Shown: positions 25,920-32,504 of the stretch, in pieces
How the letters are laid out: each line of letters begins with the position of its first letter
Numbering within the stretch: position 1 is the first letter of the stretch
Assembly: GCA_023301505.1 (NCBI GenBank)
Contig: JALZUP010000361.1
Coordinates: forward strand, 1 to 32,980
DNA: 32,980 bases
Direction of reading: 5' to 3'
From: Robiginitomaculum sp.
Lineage (GTDB): Bacteria; Pseudomonadota; Alphaproteobacteria; Caulobacterales; Maricaulaceae
The notes under the pieces: generated by a model
What the model saw: the letters and a program-made list of their open reading frames with translations, nothing else
The model's database searches: none
What the model was told of the DNA's origin: nothing
Translations under genes and position numbers: made by a program

Positions 25920-26426
25920 ATGGCAAAAAAGCCTAAAAAATCTGACCCTGAACTTGATAAGCCCGAAGGTGAGCATGGCTCTGAAATGGCCGCCGAAGGG
26001 CCATTACTGCGTATATTGGCGCAATATGTCAAAGACGCTTCCTTTGAAAACCCAAATGCCCCGAATAGCTTAAGGTCTGGCCAAGACGCCCCAGCTATTG
26101 ACGTTAATGTTGAGGTGAAAGGCGCACCTATTGATCAGGGCACAGCCGAAGTGACAATTATCATTGGCGCAAGTGCTAAGCGCGGCGAGGAAACCTCCTT
26201 CATCGTTGAGCTTGAATATTCAGGCCTATTTGCTTTTGCGAATGTGCCCGCAGATCAGCTCCAAGCTTTACTGCTTATAGAATGTCCGCGCCTCTTATTC
26301 CCATTTGCGCGCCAGATTATCAGTGATCTGACTCAGCAAGGCGGCTTCCCGCCATTAATGTTAGAGCCGATTGATTTCGCTCAGCTTTATCGCCAGCAAC
26401 ATATGGGGGATATGGCCATAAATTAA
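25920..26426 (+). CDS. secB: Protein-export chaperone SecB
   Basis: This 168-residue cytoplasmic chaperone keeps preproteins unfolded and delivers them to SecA. Family features include LLRILAQYVKDASFENPNAP, VNVEVKGAPI, FIVELEYSGLFAF and LLIECPRLLFPFARQIISDL near the C terminus, with GFPPLMLEPIDFAQLYRQQ. An ATG five codons upstream (25905) is possible; MAKKPKKSD at 25920 looks the more usual start, but neither has a strong ribosome site. It is the only + gene between hslU and the origin. A strong hairpin terminator follows it. Confidence 0.96.
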   Translation: MAKKPKKSDPELDKPEGEHGSEMAAEGPLLRILAQYVKDASFENPNAPNSLRSGQDAPAIDVNVEVKGAPIDQGTAEVTIIIGASAKRGEETSFIVELEYSGLFAFANVPADQLQALLLIECPRLLFPFARQIISDLTQQGGFPPLMLEPIDFAQLYRQQHMGDMAIN

Positions 26427-26433
26427 GGGCCTG

Positions 26434-26472
26434 CCTTAAATAGCCACTTTAAATACCCACCTCAAATAGACG
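26434..26472. repeat. 13-bp tandem repeat after secB, 3 units
   Basis: CCTTAAATAGCCA, CTTTAAATACCCA and CCTCAAATAGACG follow each other between the secB stop and its terminator. Unit 1 shares the nine-base core CCTTAAATA (as reverse complement) with the 12-bp repeat after hslU. Confidence 0.75.
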
Positions 26473-26482
26473 TAAAATTAAG

Positions 26483-26522
26483 TCAGCCCTGCAAATTAAA
26501 TTTTGCGGGGCTGATATTTTTT
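26483..26522 (+). terminator. Strong terminator between convergent secB and dnaQ
   Basis: A 13-bp stem (26483-26495 with 26502-26514, one G-T pair) with a 6-nt loop is followed by TATTTTTT. The right arm lies inside the last codons of dnaQ and its stop codon is at the loop. The minus-strand side is followed by AATTTTA, so it may work in both directions. Confidence 0.85.
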
Positions 26523-27290
26523 CCAAATAGCTTTATCGCCTAGCTCAGCAATAAAGCCCTCATGCGCGGCTAGCTCATCTGCGCTGCATAGGCTGCCCAG
26601 CGGCTTAGGACGAGAGCGAGCGGGCGGGCGGTCAAGTTTAAAATCCTGCGCCTGCGCCTCATCAAAAATATCAAGCTTGTGAGCGCGCCCTCCATGCAGG
26701 TCAAGATAAACGGCGGCCAAAAGCTGACTATCAATGATGGCGCCATGCTTGTCTCGATCCGCCAGCGAAATATCAAACCGTTTACATAAGGCATCAAGCG
26801 AGGCGGGAGAGCCGGGAAATTTGGCGCGCGCTATACGCAGCGTATCAATGAAGCGGTCAGTCGGAATTTTCTCATATCCTGCGCGGGCCAGCTCGGCATT
26901 TACAAAACCGCGGTCAAAACTTGCATTATGCGCAATGAGTGGGCTATCCCCGATAAAGTCTAAAAATTCATCCGCGCACTGTTTAAAGCTAGGCTTGTCT
27001 GCCAAAAACTCATCCGTCAGGCCCGTAATCTCCACCGCTTTGGCGGAGACTTTCTTATCACCCGGACATAGAAAAGCATGAAATTCGCGCCCCGTTGGCA
27101 TAAAATCAATAATTTCAATGCAGCCAATTTCAGTAATGCGGTCGGGATCATCCCCTGCCGGATAAAGCCCTGTCGTCTCCGTATCAAATACAATTTCGCG
27201 GCCCTGACCTGCTATATGGCCCGTTATATGAGCCCCTGACATTTTTTGTGATTTGTTTTGCGGTTTATCTGTCTGTTGCGAATAGGTCAT
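26496..27290 (-). CDS. dnaQ: DNA polymerase III epsilon subunit (proofreading exonuclease)
   Basis: This 264-residue DEDDh 3'-5' exonuclease proofreads for the replicative polymerase. It shows Exo I IVFDTETTG (Asp36, Glu38), VEITGLTDEFL, Exo II LIAHNASFDRGFV, and Exo III RDKHGAIIDSQLLAAVY with the catalytic His and Asp. The C-terminal tail after about residue 190 would bind the alpha subunit. An in-frame ATG at 27242 would remove 16 Gln/Lys/Ser-rich residues; the true start is uncertain. It follows coaE by 103 bp on the same strand, in the conserved maf-aroE-coaE-dnaQ order beside the origin, and converges on secB. Confidence 0.96.
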   Translation of the reverse strand: MTYSQQTDKPQNKSQKMSGAHITGHIAGQGREIVFDTETTGLYPAGDDPDRITEIGCIEIIDFMPTGREFHAFLCPGDKKVSAKAVEITGLTDEFLADKPSFKQCADEFLDFIGDSPLIAHNASFDRGFVNAELARAGYEKIPTDRFIDTLRIARAKFPGSPASLDALCKRFDISLADRDKHGAIIDSQLLAAVYLDLHGGRAHKLDIFDEAQAQDFKLDRPPARSRPKPLGSLCSADELAAHEGFIAELGDKAIWKKYQPRKI

Positions 27291-27393
27291 TTTGAAAATT
27301 ATCTATTTTGAATCGATTAATTTCGGCGTGTTTTAGCCGCGTAATTTATGCGTGTAATATAGAGTTGGCTGGCCGCTATTATGCGCTCTTATT

Positions 27394-27978
27394 TTAAGCC
27401 AAATCAGCCATAATCTTTTGAACCTGTTTGCGAGCAAAGTCCAGACCTTGGTCGGTGCGCACAATATAATCTGCGCGCGCGCATTTTTCTTTATCGCTCA
27501 TCTGGCGCGACAAGATTTGCTCAAATTTTTCTGCGCTCATATTTGGGCGCGCTAAGACGCGCTCGCGCTGCACATCATAACGAGCTGTAACAACAATGAC
27601 CTTATCAAGACCGGCCTCCATGCCCGTTTCAAATAAAAGCGGGATATCATTGACGAAAACTTTGACCCCCGCCGCGCGCGCCTCTTGCTGAGCTGTTTGT
27701 CTCATTTGGGAAATAAGCGGATGAATGAAGCTTTCAAGCACCTCAAATAAAAGCGGGTCTTGGCGTAATTTTTGCGACAAAATAGGACGGCTAACCGCGC
27801 CGTCTATAATCGCCTGCGGAATGCCCGCCCTTATAATTGGCACAGCCTTGCCGCCTTTTGCATAAAGTTCGTGAACGGCTTCATCCGCATCAAAAATAGC
27901 CGCGCCCAATTGCGCCATCATTTTCGCGGTTGTTGTTTTGCCCATCCCGATTGATCCGGTCAGGCCAACAATGATCAT
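27394..27978 (-). CDS. coaE: Dephospho-CoA kinase
   Basis: This 194-residue P-loop kinase carries out the last step of coenzyme A synthesis, phosphorylating the 3'-hydroxyl of dephospho-CoA. The P-loop GLTGSIGMGKTTTAKM is at the N terminus. The substrate-binding region DADEAVHELY and the later VNDIPLLFETGMEAGLD and VLARPNMSAEKFEQILSRQMSDKEK are typical. The ATG overlaps the aroE stop (ATGA, 27975-27978), so the two are translationally coupled. Length is standard. Confidence 0.96.
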   Translation of the reverse strand: MIIVGLTGSIGMGKTTTAKMMAQLGAAIFDADEAVHELYAKGGKAVPIIRAGIPQAIIDGAVSRPILSQKLRQDPLLFEVLESFIHPLISQMRQTAQQEARAAGVKVFVNDIPLLFETGMEAGLDKVIVVTARYDVQRERVLARPNMSAEKFEQILSRQMSDKEKCARADYIVRTDQGLDFARKQVQKIMADLA

Positions 27979-28895
27979 GAGCTCGAACCTGAGCCCAGAT
28001 TTAAATTTGGATCAAGAGCTTTGATTAGCAAATCTTTCGCCTTCGCTTTTGGGTTTGGCTCTTCACCAAAAAATAGCCGAAAGCTGGGGCGGGCCTGTTC
28101 AATAAGCATATCCAGACCGCCAATAACGCCCAGTCCTTTTGCTTTAGCTTCGGCCATAAGCGGAGTTTCAAGCGGGGTATAAATTAAATCATAAACCAGC
28201 GCCTCTTTGGAGGCCCCCTCTAGAGATAAATCAAGCGCGGGCTTGCCGATCATACCCGCCGCGCTCGAATTTATAATCAATCCCGCCGCCGCGAGCGCAT
28301 CTATGCGCAGCCCCCAAGGCACAACGCTTAAATTATCAATCTGCAGCTCATCGGCCAAAAGATATGCGCGCTCATCTGTGCGGTTAGTCAAAAATATATG
28401 CGGCACTTTTAAGCTTTGCAGCGCCGCAATAACGGCGCGCGACGCCCCGCCTGCCCCGATTAACATAGCCGGCTTGCTTGCAATTTGCTCTAGGCTAAGG
28501 CGCGATAAAAGCGGCTGCGCAAATCCAGCCAAATCCGTATTATGGCCATAAAGCGTGTTTCCGCGCACATAAAGGCAATTACAAGCGCCCACCCTTTGCG
28601 CGTCTTTCGTTCGCACATCTGCCGCTTCAAAAGCATGGGATTTAAGCGGCAAAGTAACATTCATACCGCTAATATTTGTATGTTTTAAGCCCTTAAAGGC
28701 GCGAACGGCCTCATCAGGACGCACCGCAAAATGAACATAGGATCCAGACATATTGCTTTGCCTGAGCCAAAAATTATGCAGCAAGGGCGATAAAGAGTGG
28801 TGAATAGGCCAGCCCGCCACGCCAGCCACCCGTGATAATTTAGGGCTATTTTTAGATTTATTTTGATGTGTATTATTAGGCTGTATCGAACTCAT
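27975..28895 (-). CDS. aroE: Shikimate 5-dehydrogenase
   Basis: This 306-residue NADPH-dependent enzyme reduces 3-dehydroshikimate to shikimate in aromatic amino acid synthesis. It shows GWPIHHSLSPLLHNFWL (shikimate-binding Ser residues), MNVTLPLKSHAF with the catalytic Lys, YGHNTDLAGF with Asp, and the Rossmann segment AMLIGAGGASRAVIAAL followed by LTNRT. The N terminus has about 25 extra Asn/Lys/Ser-rich residues and the C terminus ends in a Ser/Gly tail. The ATG overlaps the maf stop (ATGA) and its own stop overlaps the coaE start, so maf-aroE-coaE are tightly coupled. Confidence 0.96.
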   Translation of the reverse strand: MSSIQPNNTHQNKSKNSPKLSRVAGVAGWPIHHSLSPLLHNFWLRQSNMSGSYVHFAVRPDEAVRAFKGLKHTNISGMNVTLPLKSHAFEAADVRTKDAQRVGACNCLYVRGNTLYGHNTDLAGFAQPLLSRLSLEQIASKPAMLIGAGGASRAVIAALQSLKVPHIFLTNRTDERAYLLADELQIDNLSVVPWGLRIDALAAAGLIINSSAAGMIGKPALDLSLEGASKEALVYDLIYTPLETPLMAEAKAKGLGVIGGLDMLIEQARPSFRLFFGEEPNPKAKAKDLLIKALDPNLNLGSGSSS

Positions 28896-29524
28896 GACAA
28901 TAATATGCCCCGAATTCGCAAATAATCCAAGACGGGCAATAAGGGCAATCCAAGAATAGAGAAAAAATCACCGTCAACATGCTCAAAAAGCTGCGCGCCG
29001 CGCCCTTCAAATTTATAGCCGCCCACAGAGCTTAAGAGCTCATCGCCTTCGGTCTCAATATAATTGTCTAAAAAATCTTGCGAAAATTCGCGCACTTTTA
29101 AGCTTGTTTTTGAGATATGGCGCCACTGAGCGGCCCCATCTTGGGCAATTACAACCGCACCAATTAAATTATGCGTTTTGCCCCGCATGGCCCAAAGCCG
29201 CTCGCGTGCCTCGCTCACCGATTTAGGTTTATCAAAAAGCTGGCCATCCATGACCATGATCTGATCCGCGCCAATTACAAAACCGGGCACGGTGCGGCTA
29301 ACCCGCAGCGCTTTTGCCTCTGCCAGGGCATCAGCAATATCGCGCATAAGCGCGCCCTGCTCGAGCATAGTTTCTTTAATGGCCGCCTCATCAATTGGCC
29401 GCACCATAACGCTATAATCAAGGCCTGCCCCGTCAAGAATTTGGCGGCGTATCGCGCTCCCAGACGCTAATATTATCGGCTTTAAGGGGGGCTCGTTCTG
29501 ATGGGCCATTTCTGCATCACCCAT
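28892..29524 (-). CDS. maf: Maf-like nucleotide pyrophosphatase
   Basis: This protein of about 210 residues hydrolyses non-canonical or modified nucleoside triphosphates. Maf signatures are PIILASGSAIRRQIL near the start, VIGADQIMVMDGQLFDKPKS, LSSVGGYKFEGRGAQLF and FFSILGLPLLPVLDYL. The frame is open to 29617, but the extra residues would overlap the PPSR gene; the ATG at 29524 (8-bp overlap with the PPSR stop) or at 29509 is more likely. Its stop overlaps the aroE start. The GADQI form (rather than GADTV) is common in alphaproteobacterial Maf-2-type proteins. The exact substrate is unknown. Confidence 0.92.
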   Translation of the reverse strand: MGDAEMAHQNEPPLKPIILASGSAIRRQILDGAGLDYSVMVRPIDEAAIKETMLEQGALMRDIADALAEAKALRVSRTVPGFVIGADQIMVMDGQLFDKPKSVSEARERLWAMRGKTHNLIGAVVIAQDGAAQWRHISKTSLKVREFSQDFLDNYIETEGDELLSSVGGYKFEGRGAQLFEHVDGDFFSILGLPLLPVLDYLRIRGILLS

Positions 29525-30362
29525 TTTTATAGTCCTGATAAATAGTAATGATGCGCGCCGCGGTCTCTTCAATAGAGCGGCGCGAGACATCCACCGTTCG
29601 CCAGCTATTTCTAACAAAAAGCCGTCTCGCTAAAACCATTTCAGCCCGAACCTCCTCCTCATCCGCATAGCTGCTATAGCTCTCTTCGCTTAAGGAGGAT
29701 AAACGCTGCTCTCTTATTTGAGCAATGCGCACAGGCGCTGCAACCAGCCCAATGATTAAGGGCCCGCCCGGCTTTTTGCCAAGTTCAAAAAACCAGTCTG
29801 GCAAAACCGTATTTGGGACAAGCGGGATATTTCCCGCCTTTATCCCGCGATTGGCCAGATAAATACAGGTCGGCGTTTTTGATGTTCGGCTCACGCCCAG
29901 TAAAATAATATCAGCCTTTTTAAGCCCATTTAAATTTTGGCCATCATCATGGGCCATCGCATAATCAAGCGCTTCAATACGGCCATAATAAGCCGCGTCC
30001 AAATTACGCTGCGCGCCAACTTCCGATGACATAGGCGCGCCCAGATAGCGGCCCAATGTCGCCAATGTCGGGTCCAAAACAGAAACAGCTTGAATATTTA
30101 GCTCCGCGCAGCGCGCTTCTAACATGCGGCGGCGCTCTGAATTAACCAATGTATAAAGTACAAGTCCGGGGCGGGCTTCAATTTGTTCTAAAACGCGCTC
30201 CATTTGAGCGGGCGTTCTGACAAGAGCATGTAAATGCTCAAGCGCGGTTGCATGAGAAAATTGCGCGCAAGAGGCCTTCATAACAGCAACAAGTGTCTCC
30301 CCCGTTGAATCAGAGACAAGATGCACATGAAAATAGATTGAAATATTTTGCTTCGGGTCCAC
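29517..30362 (-). CDS. PPDK/PEP synthase regulatory kinase-pyrophosphorylase (DUF299)
   Basis: This 281-residue protein belongs to the PPSR/PDRP family (Pfam Kinase-PPPase). Members inactivate pyruvate phosphate dikinase or PEP synthase by ADP-dependent phosphorylation and reactivate it by Pi-dependent dephosphorylation. It shows VHLVSDSTGETL, the P-loop-like LLGVSRTSKTPTCIYLANRG, and LVPNTVLPDWFF. The start is GTG at 30362, just two residues before the conserved core and at the edge of the origin region. In Caulobacter the gene beside the origin is a member of the same family. It is the first gene of the minus-strand run leading to dnaQ. Whether the target is PPDK or PEP synthase cannot be told here. 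Confidence 0.93.
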   Translation of the reverse strand: MDPKQNISIYFHVHLVSDSTGETLVAVMKASCAQFSHATALEHLHALVRTPAQMERVLEQIEARPGLVLYTLVNSERRRMLEARCAELNIQAVSVLDPTLATLGRYLGAPMSSEVGAQRNLDAAYYGRIEALDYAMAHDDGQNLNGLKKADIILLGVSRTSKTPTCIYLANRGIKAGNIPLVPNTVLPDWFFELGKKPGGPLIIGLVAAPVRIAQIREQRLSSLSEESYSSYADEEEVRAEMVLARRLFVRNSWRTVDVSRRSIEETAARIITIYQDYKNG

Positions 30363-30495
30363 AAATACTCTTTTCTTATCAAGCCAATATACAGCCCATT
30401 GGCTATAATAATTATGTGCATAGCGCGGGACTTAACCCCAGTTCAATCTTTAATAGAGCTGCTTTTGTGAATTGCGAACATCAATAGCCTAAATT

Positions 30496-30510
30496 TTAAG
30501 GTTTTGTTAA
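30496..30510. promoter_or_regulatory. CtrA-type site 1 in origin
   Basis: TTAA-GGTTTTG-TTAA, an exact TTAA-N7-TTAA. Its right half is part of GTTAAC (30506-30511), which recurs at 30524-30529, 18 bp on. Confidence 0.5.
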
Positions 30511-30569
30511 CATCTGAATAGCTGTTAACGGGCTAATAAAATTTACGGGGATGATATTTACTCAAATAT

Positions 30570-30578
30570 TTATCCACA
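30570..30578 (+). promoter_or_regulatory. DnaA box
   Basis: TTATCCACA is an exact match to the high-affinity DnaA consensus TTATNCACA. It sits centrally in the AT-rich origin gap between CtrA-type site 1 and the half-site ladder. Confidence 0.8.
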
Positions 30579-30680
30579 GAGCTATACATATTTACAGCTT
30601 AGATTTCAAAGTGTTAGATATTTATACAAGAGATGTATCAATTTTAATAAATTAATACAATGTTGATAAAATTTAGCAGA

Positions 30681-30716
30681 TTAAGATTTTCTTAAGATAA
30701 GTTAAAGCTTTCTTAA
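30681..30716. promoter_or_regulatory. CtrA-type half-site ladder in origin
   Basis: TTAA occurs at 30681, 30692, 30702 and 30713, that is, at steps of 11, 10 and 11 bp. The outer pairs are exact TTAA-N7-TTAA sites and the middle pair has N6. All four lie on roughly the same DNA face, which suits cooperative binding of a dimeric response regulator such as CtrA. The ladder lies next to the weak DnaA boxes at 30661 and 30719. Confidence 0.6.
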
Positions 30717-30808
30717 AATTAGCCACAAAGTCACAGGCCCTATCACTATCACTTCCTATAAATAAAGATTAGAAGGGATAAGATTTGGACTAAAAATAGA
30801 GGATAAAT

Positions 30809-31846
30809 GTGACTCGTAAACTTTTGAGCGTGATAAAAAATGAGCCAGCTTGGCAAAAAGGCGATATAGCGCCTATCTGGTTCATGCGTCAGGCAGGACG
30901 GCATTTACCTGAATATTTAGAGCTTAGATCTAAAGCGAAAGACTTTATTGATTTTTGTATGCGCCCAGATATGGCCGCAGAGGCAACCTTACAGCCTATT
31001 AGGCGCTATGATGTTGATGGGGCGATCCTTTTTGCTGATATTTTGCTCATTCCAGGGGCATTAGGACGCAAAGTAGACTTTATTAAAGGAACAGGGCCTG
31101 TATTAGAGCCTATCACGCCAGATGATGTTTCAAAACTCACCTTAGAGGGCGCGGCTGATCGGTTATCTAATATTTACGAGACTGTTTCGCGGGTTAAATC
31201 TGAATTAGGAGCGGATAAAACACTTATCGGCTTTTGCGGCGCGCCGTGGACAGTAGCTACCTATATGATTGAAGGGCGCGGCACTCCGACTAAAGAAGCA
31301 GCGAAACGATTTGCTTATGAGCACCCACAAATTATGGATGAGCTTTTATCTATCCTTGCAATAAGCAGCGCGGCATATATGGCGCAGCAAGCAAAGGCTG
31401 GGGCAGATGTTTTGAAAATATTTGAAAGCTGGGCAGAAGGCCTCTCCCCTTATCAATTTGAGCGCTTTGTGATTAAGCCGACCCAAGAGATGATTACCCA
31501 TATTCGGGCAGCGGGTATAGATGTGCCTATTATGGGCTTTCCGCGCGGGGCGGGTCTTAATGCGGTTAGCTACGCGCATAAAGTTAGCGTGCAGGCCATG
31601 GCCGTGGGAACGGATACATCTCTTGCTGATTTTCGCGCCCATATTCCAAAGGGTATGGTTCTTCAGGGTAATTTAGATCCTTTATTATTGCGTATGGGCG
31701 GACAAGCTTTGATTGACGGGGTTGATAGAGTGTTAGAAGATGCGGCAAGCGGGCCGCATATTTTTAATCTTGGTCATGGCGTTGCACCTGATGTACAGAT
31801 AGAGTCAGTACATGCTGTGATTAACCGTATTCGGAGACGATCTTAA
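30809..31846 (+). CDS. hemE: Uroporphyrinogen decarboxylase
   Basis: This 345-residue enzyme decarboxylates uroporphyrinogen III to coproporphyrinogen III in heme synthesis. Signatures are IWFMRQAGRHLPEYLELR near the N terminus, the catalytic Asp in AILFADILLIP, GFCGAPWTVATYMIEG, and FNLGHGVAPDVQIESV near the end. The start is GTG with AGAGGA close upstream, and a GACTC (CcrM-type) site overlaps codons 1-3. It flanks the probable origin, the same arrangement as in Caulobacter, where hemE transcription is tied to origin control. hemJ, another heme gene, follows 68 bp later. Confidence 0.97.
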   Translation: MTRKLLSVIKNEPAWQKGDIAPIWFMRQAGRHLPEYLELRSKAKDFIDFCMRPDMAAEATLQPIRRYDVDGAILFADILLIPGALGRKVDFIKGTGPVLEPITPDDVSKLTLEGAADRLSNIYETVSRVKSELGADKTLIGFCGAPWTVATYMIEGRGTPTKEAAKRFAYEHPQIMDELLSILAISSAAYMAQQAKAGADVLKIFESWAEGLSPYQFERFVIKPTQEMITHIRAAGIDVPIMGFPRGAGLNAVSYAHKVSVQAMAVGTDTSLADFRAHIPKGMVLQGNLDPLLLRMGGQALIDGVDRVLEDAASGPHIFNLGHGVAPDVQIESVHAVINRIRRRS

Positions 31847-31914
31847 GCTGAGCAATATTGAGTAATAGGGATAGGCCCTAAATATTTTGACGATGATAAA
31901 ATGAAGGTGATATT

Positions 31915-32364
31915 ATGAGTGCTGATATGATTTTATGGCTAAAGGCCCTTCATATAATTTCCGTTATGTTTTGGGTCGCGGCTTTGCTGATCTTGCCAAG
32001 ATTTTATGCCTATCATAGTAGCGCCGTACCAGGCGGAGAGCTTGAAGCTAAAATGCTAGTCGCTGAAGAGCGTTTATGCTCCATCATTATGACGCCCGCT
32101 ATGTTTAGCTCGCTTTTATTTGGCGCAGCTTTAATTGGCACGCGCGCGGATCAAATGGGCGGAATTAGCTGGTTGACGATTAAGCTTTTTGCCGTTTTTT
32201 GCTTGTTTTTCTTTCATGGTATGATGTCAGCCGATCGCAAGAAATTTGCCCGCGGAGAGCGTCCGCGGAGCGAGAAAACATATCGCAGGCTTAATGAAGT
32301 CCCGTCCATATTGGTGATTATCATTGTGATAATGGCCCTAGTAGAGCCATTCCCTGTTATTTAA
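31915..32364 (+). CDS. hemJ: HemJ protoporphyrinogen oxidase (UPF0093/CopD-like)
   Basis: This 149-residue integral membrane protein oxidises protoporphyrinogen IX to protoporphyrin IX in organisms lacking HemG and HemY. It shows LKALHIISVMFWVAALLILPRF with the conserved His13 in the first of about four helices, RLCSIIMTPAMF, and the family end RLNEVPSILVIIIVIMALVEPF. AAGGTGA gives a good ribosome site. hemE upstream and rho downstream reproduce the gene order known near alphaproteobacterial origins. The bases around its start (GTGATATTATGAGTG) recur exactly at rho. Confidence 0.94.
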   Translation: MSADMILWLKALHIISVMFWVAALLILPRFYAYHSSAVPGGELEAKMLVAEERLCSIIMTPAMFSSLLFGAALIGTRADQMGGISWLTIKLFAVFCLFFFHGMMSADRKKFARGERPRSEKTYRRLNEVPSILVIIIVIMALVEPFPVI

Positions 32365-32504
32365 TTTATCAGCTCATCTATCATTTAATATCTTGACGCG
32401 GCGCTAAACTTTTATATGAGAGGGTTATAGGCAGGCTATAAGCTTGCTATGCGCCCGCTTGTTCTAAGATGTGGCGACCCTAATTTAAAAGATAAAGTGA
32501 TATT

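Larger units (their letters stand above)
30363..30808. other. Probable chromosome replication origin (oriC)
   Basis: This 446-bp gene-free interval separates the divergent PPSR and hemE genes, the same position as Cori in Caulobacter. The part 30481-30720 has 59 G/C in 240 bases (about 25%), and 30601-30720 only 23 in 120 (about 19%), fitting an unwinding element. It contains a perfect DnaA box, three near-matches (30415-30423 minus, 30661-30669 minus, 30719-30727 plus, each 8 of 9), three exact TTAA-N7-TTAA sites, and an inverted repeat AGCCAAT/ATTGGCT (30382-30404). Leading-strand gene orientation diverges from it on both sides. I read one GANTC site, at the hemE start codon. Origin function is inferred. 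Confidence 0.8.

Noticed and set aside
29525-29617. N-terminal extension of maf
   Set aside because: It would lie entirely inside the PPSR gene and is rich in Arg/Leu unlike Maf N termini; the later ATG fits the family.
32393-32418. TTGACG with TATATG as a rho promoter
   Set aside because: The spacing is about 14 bp, too short for a standard sigma-70 promoter.
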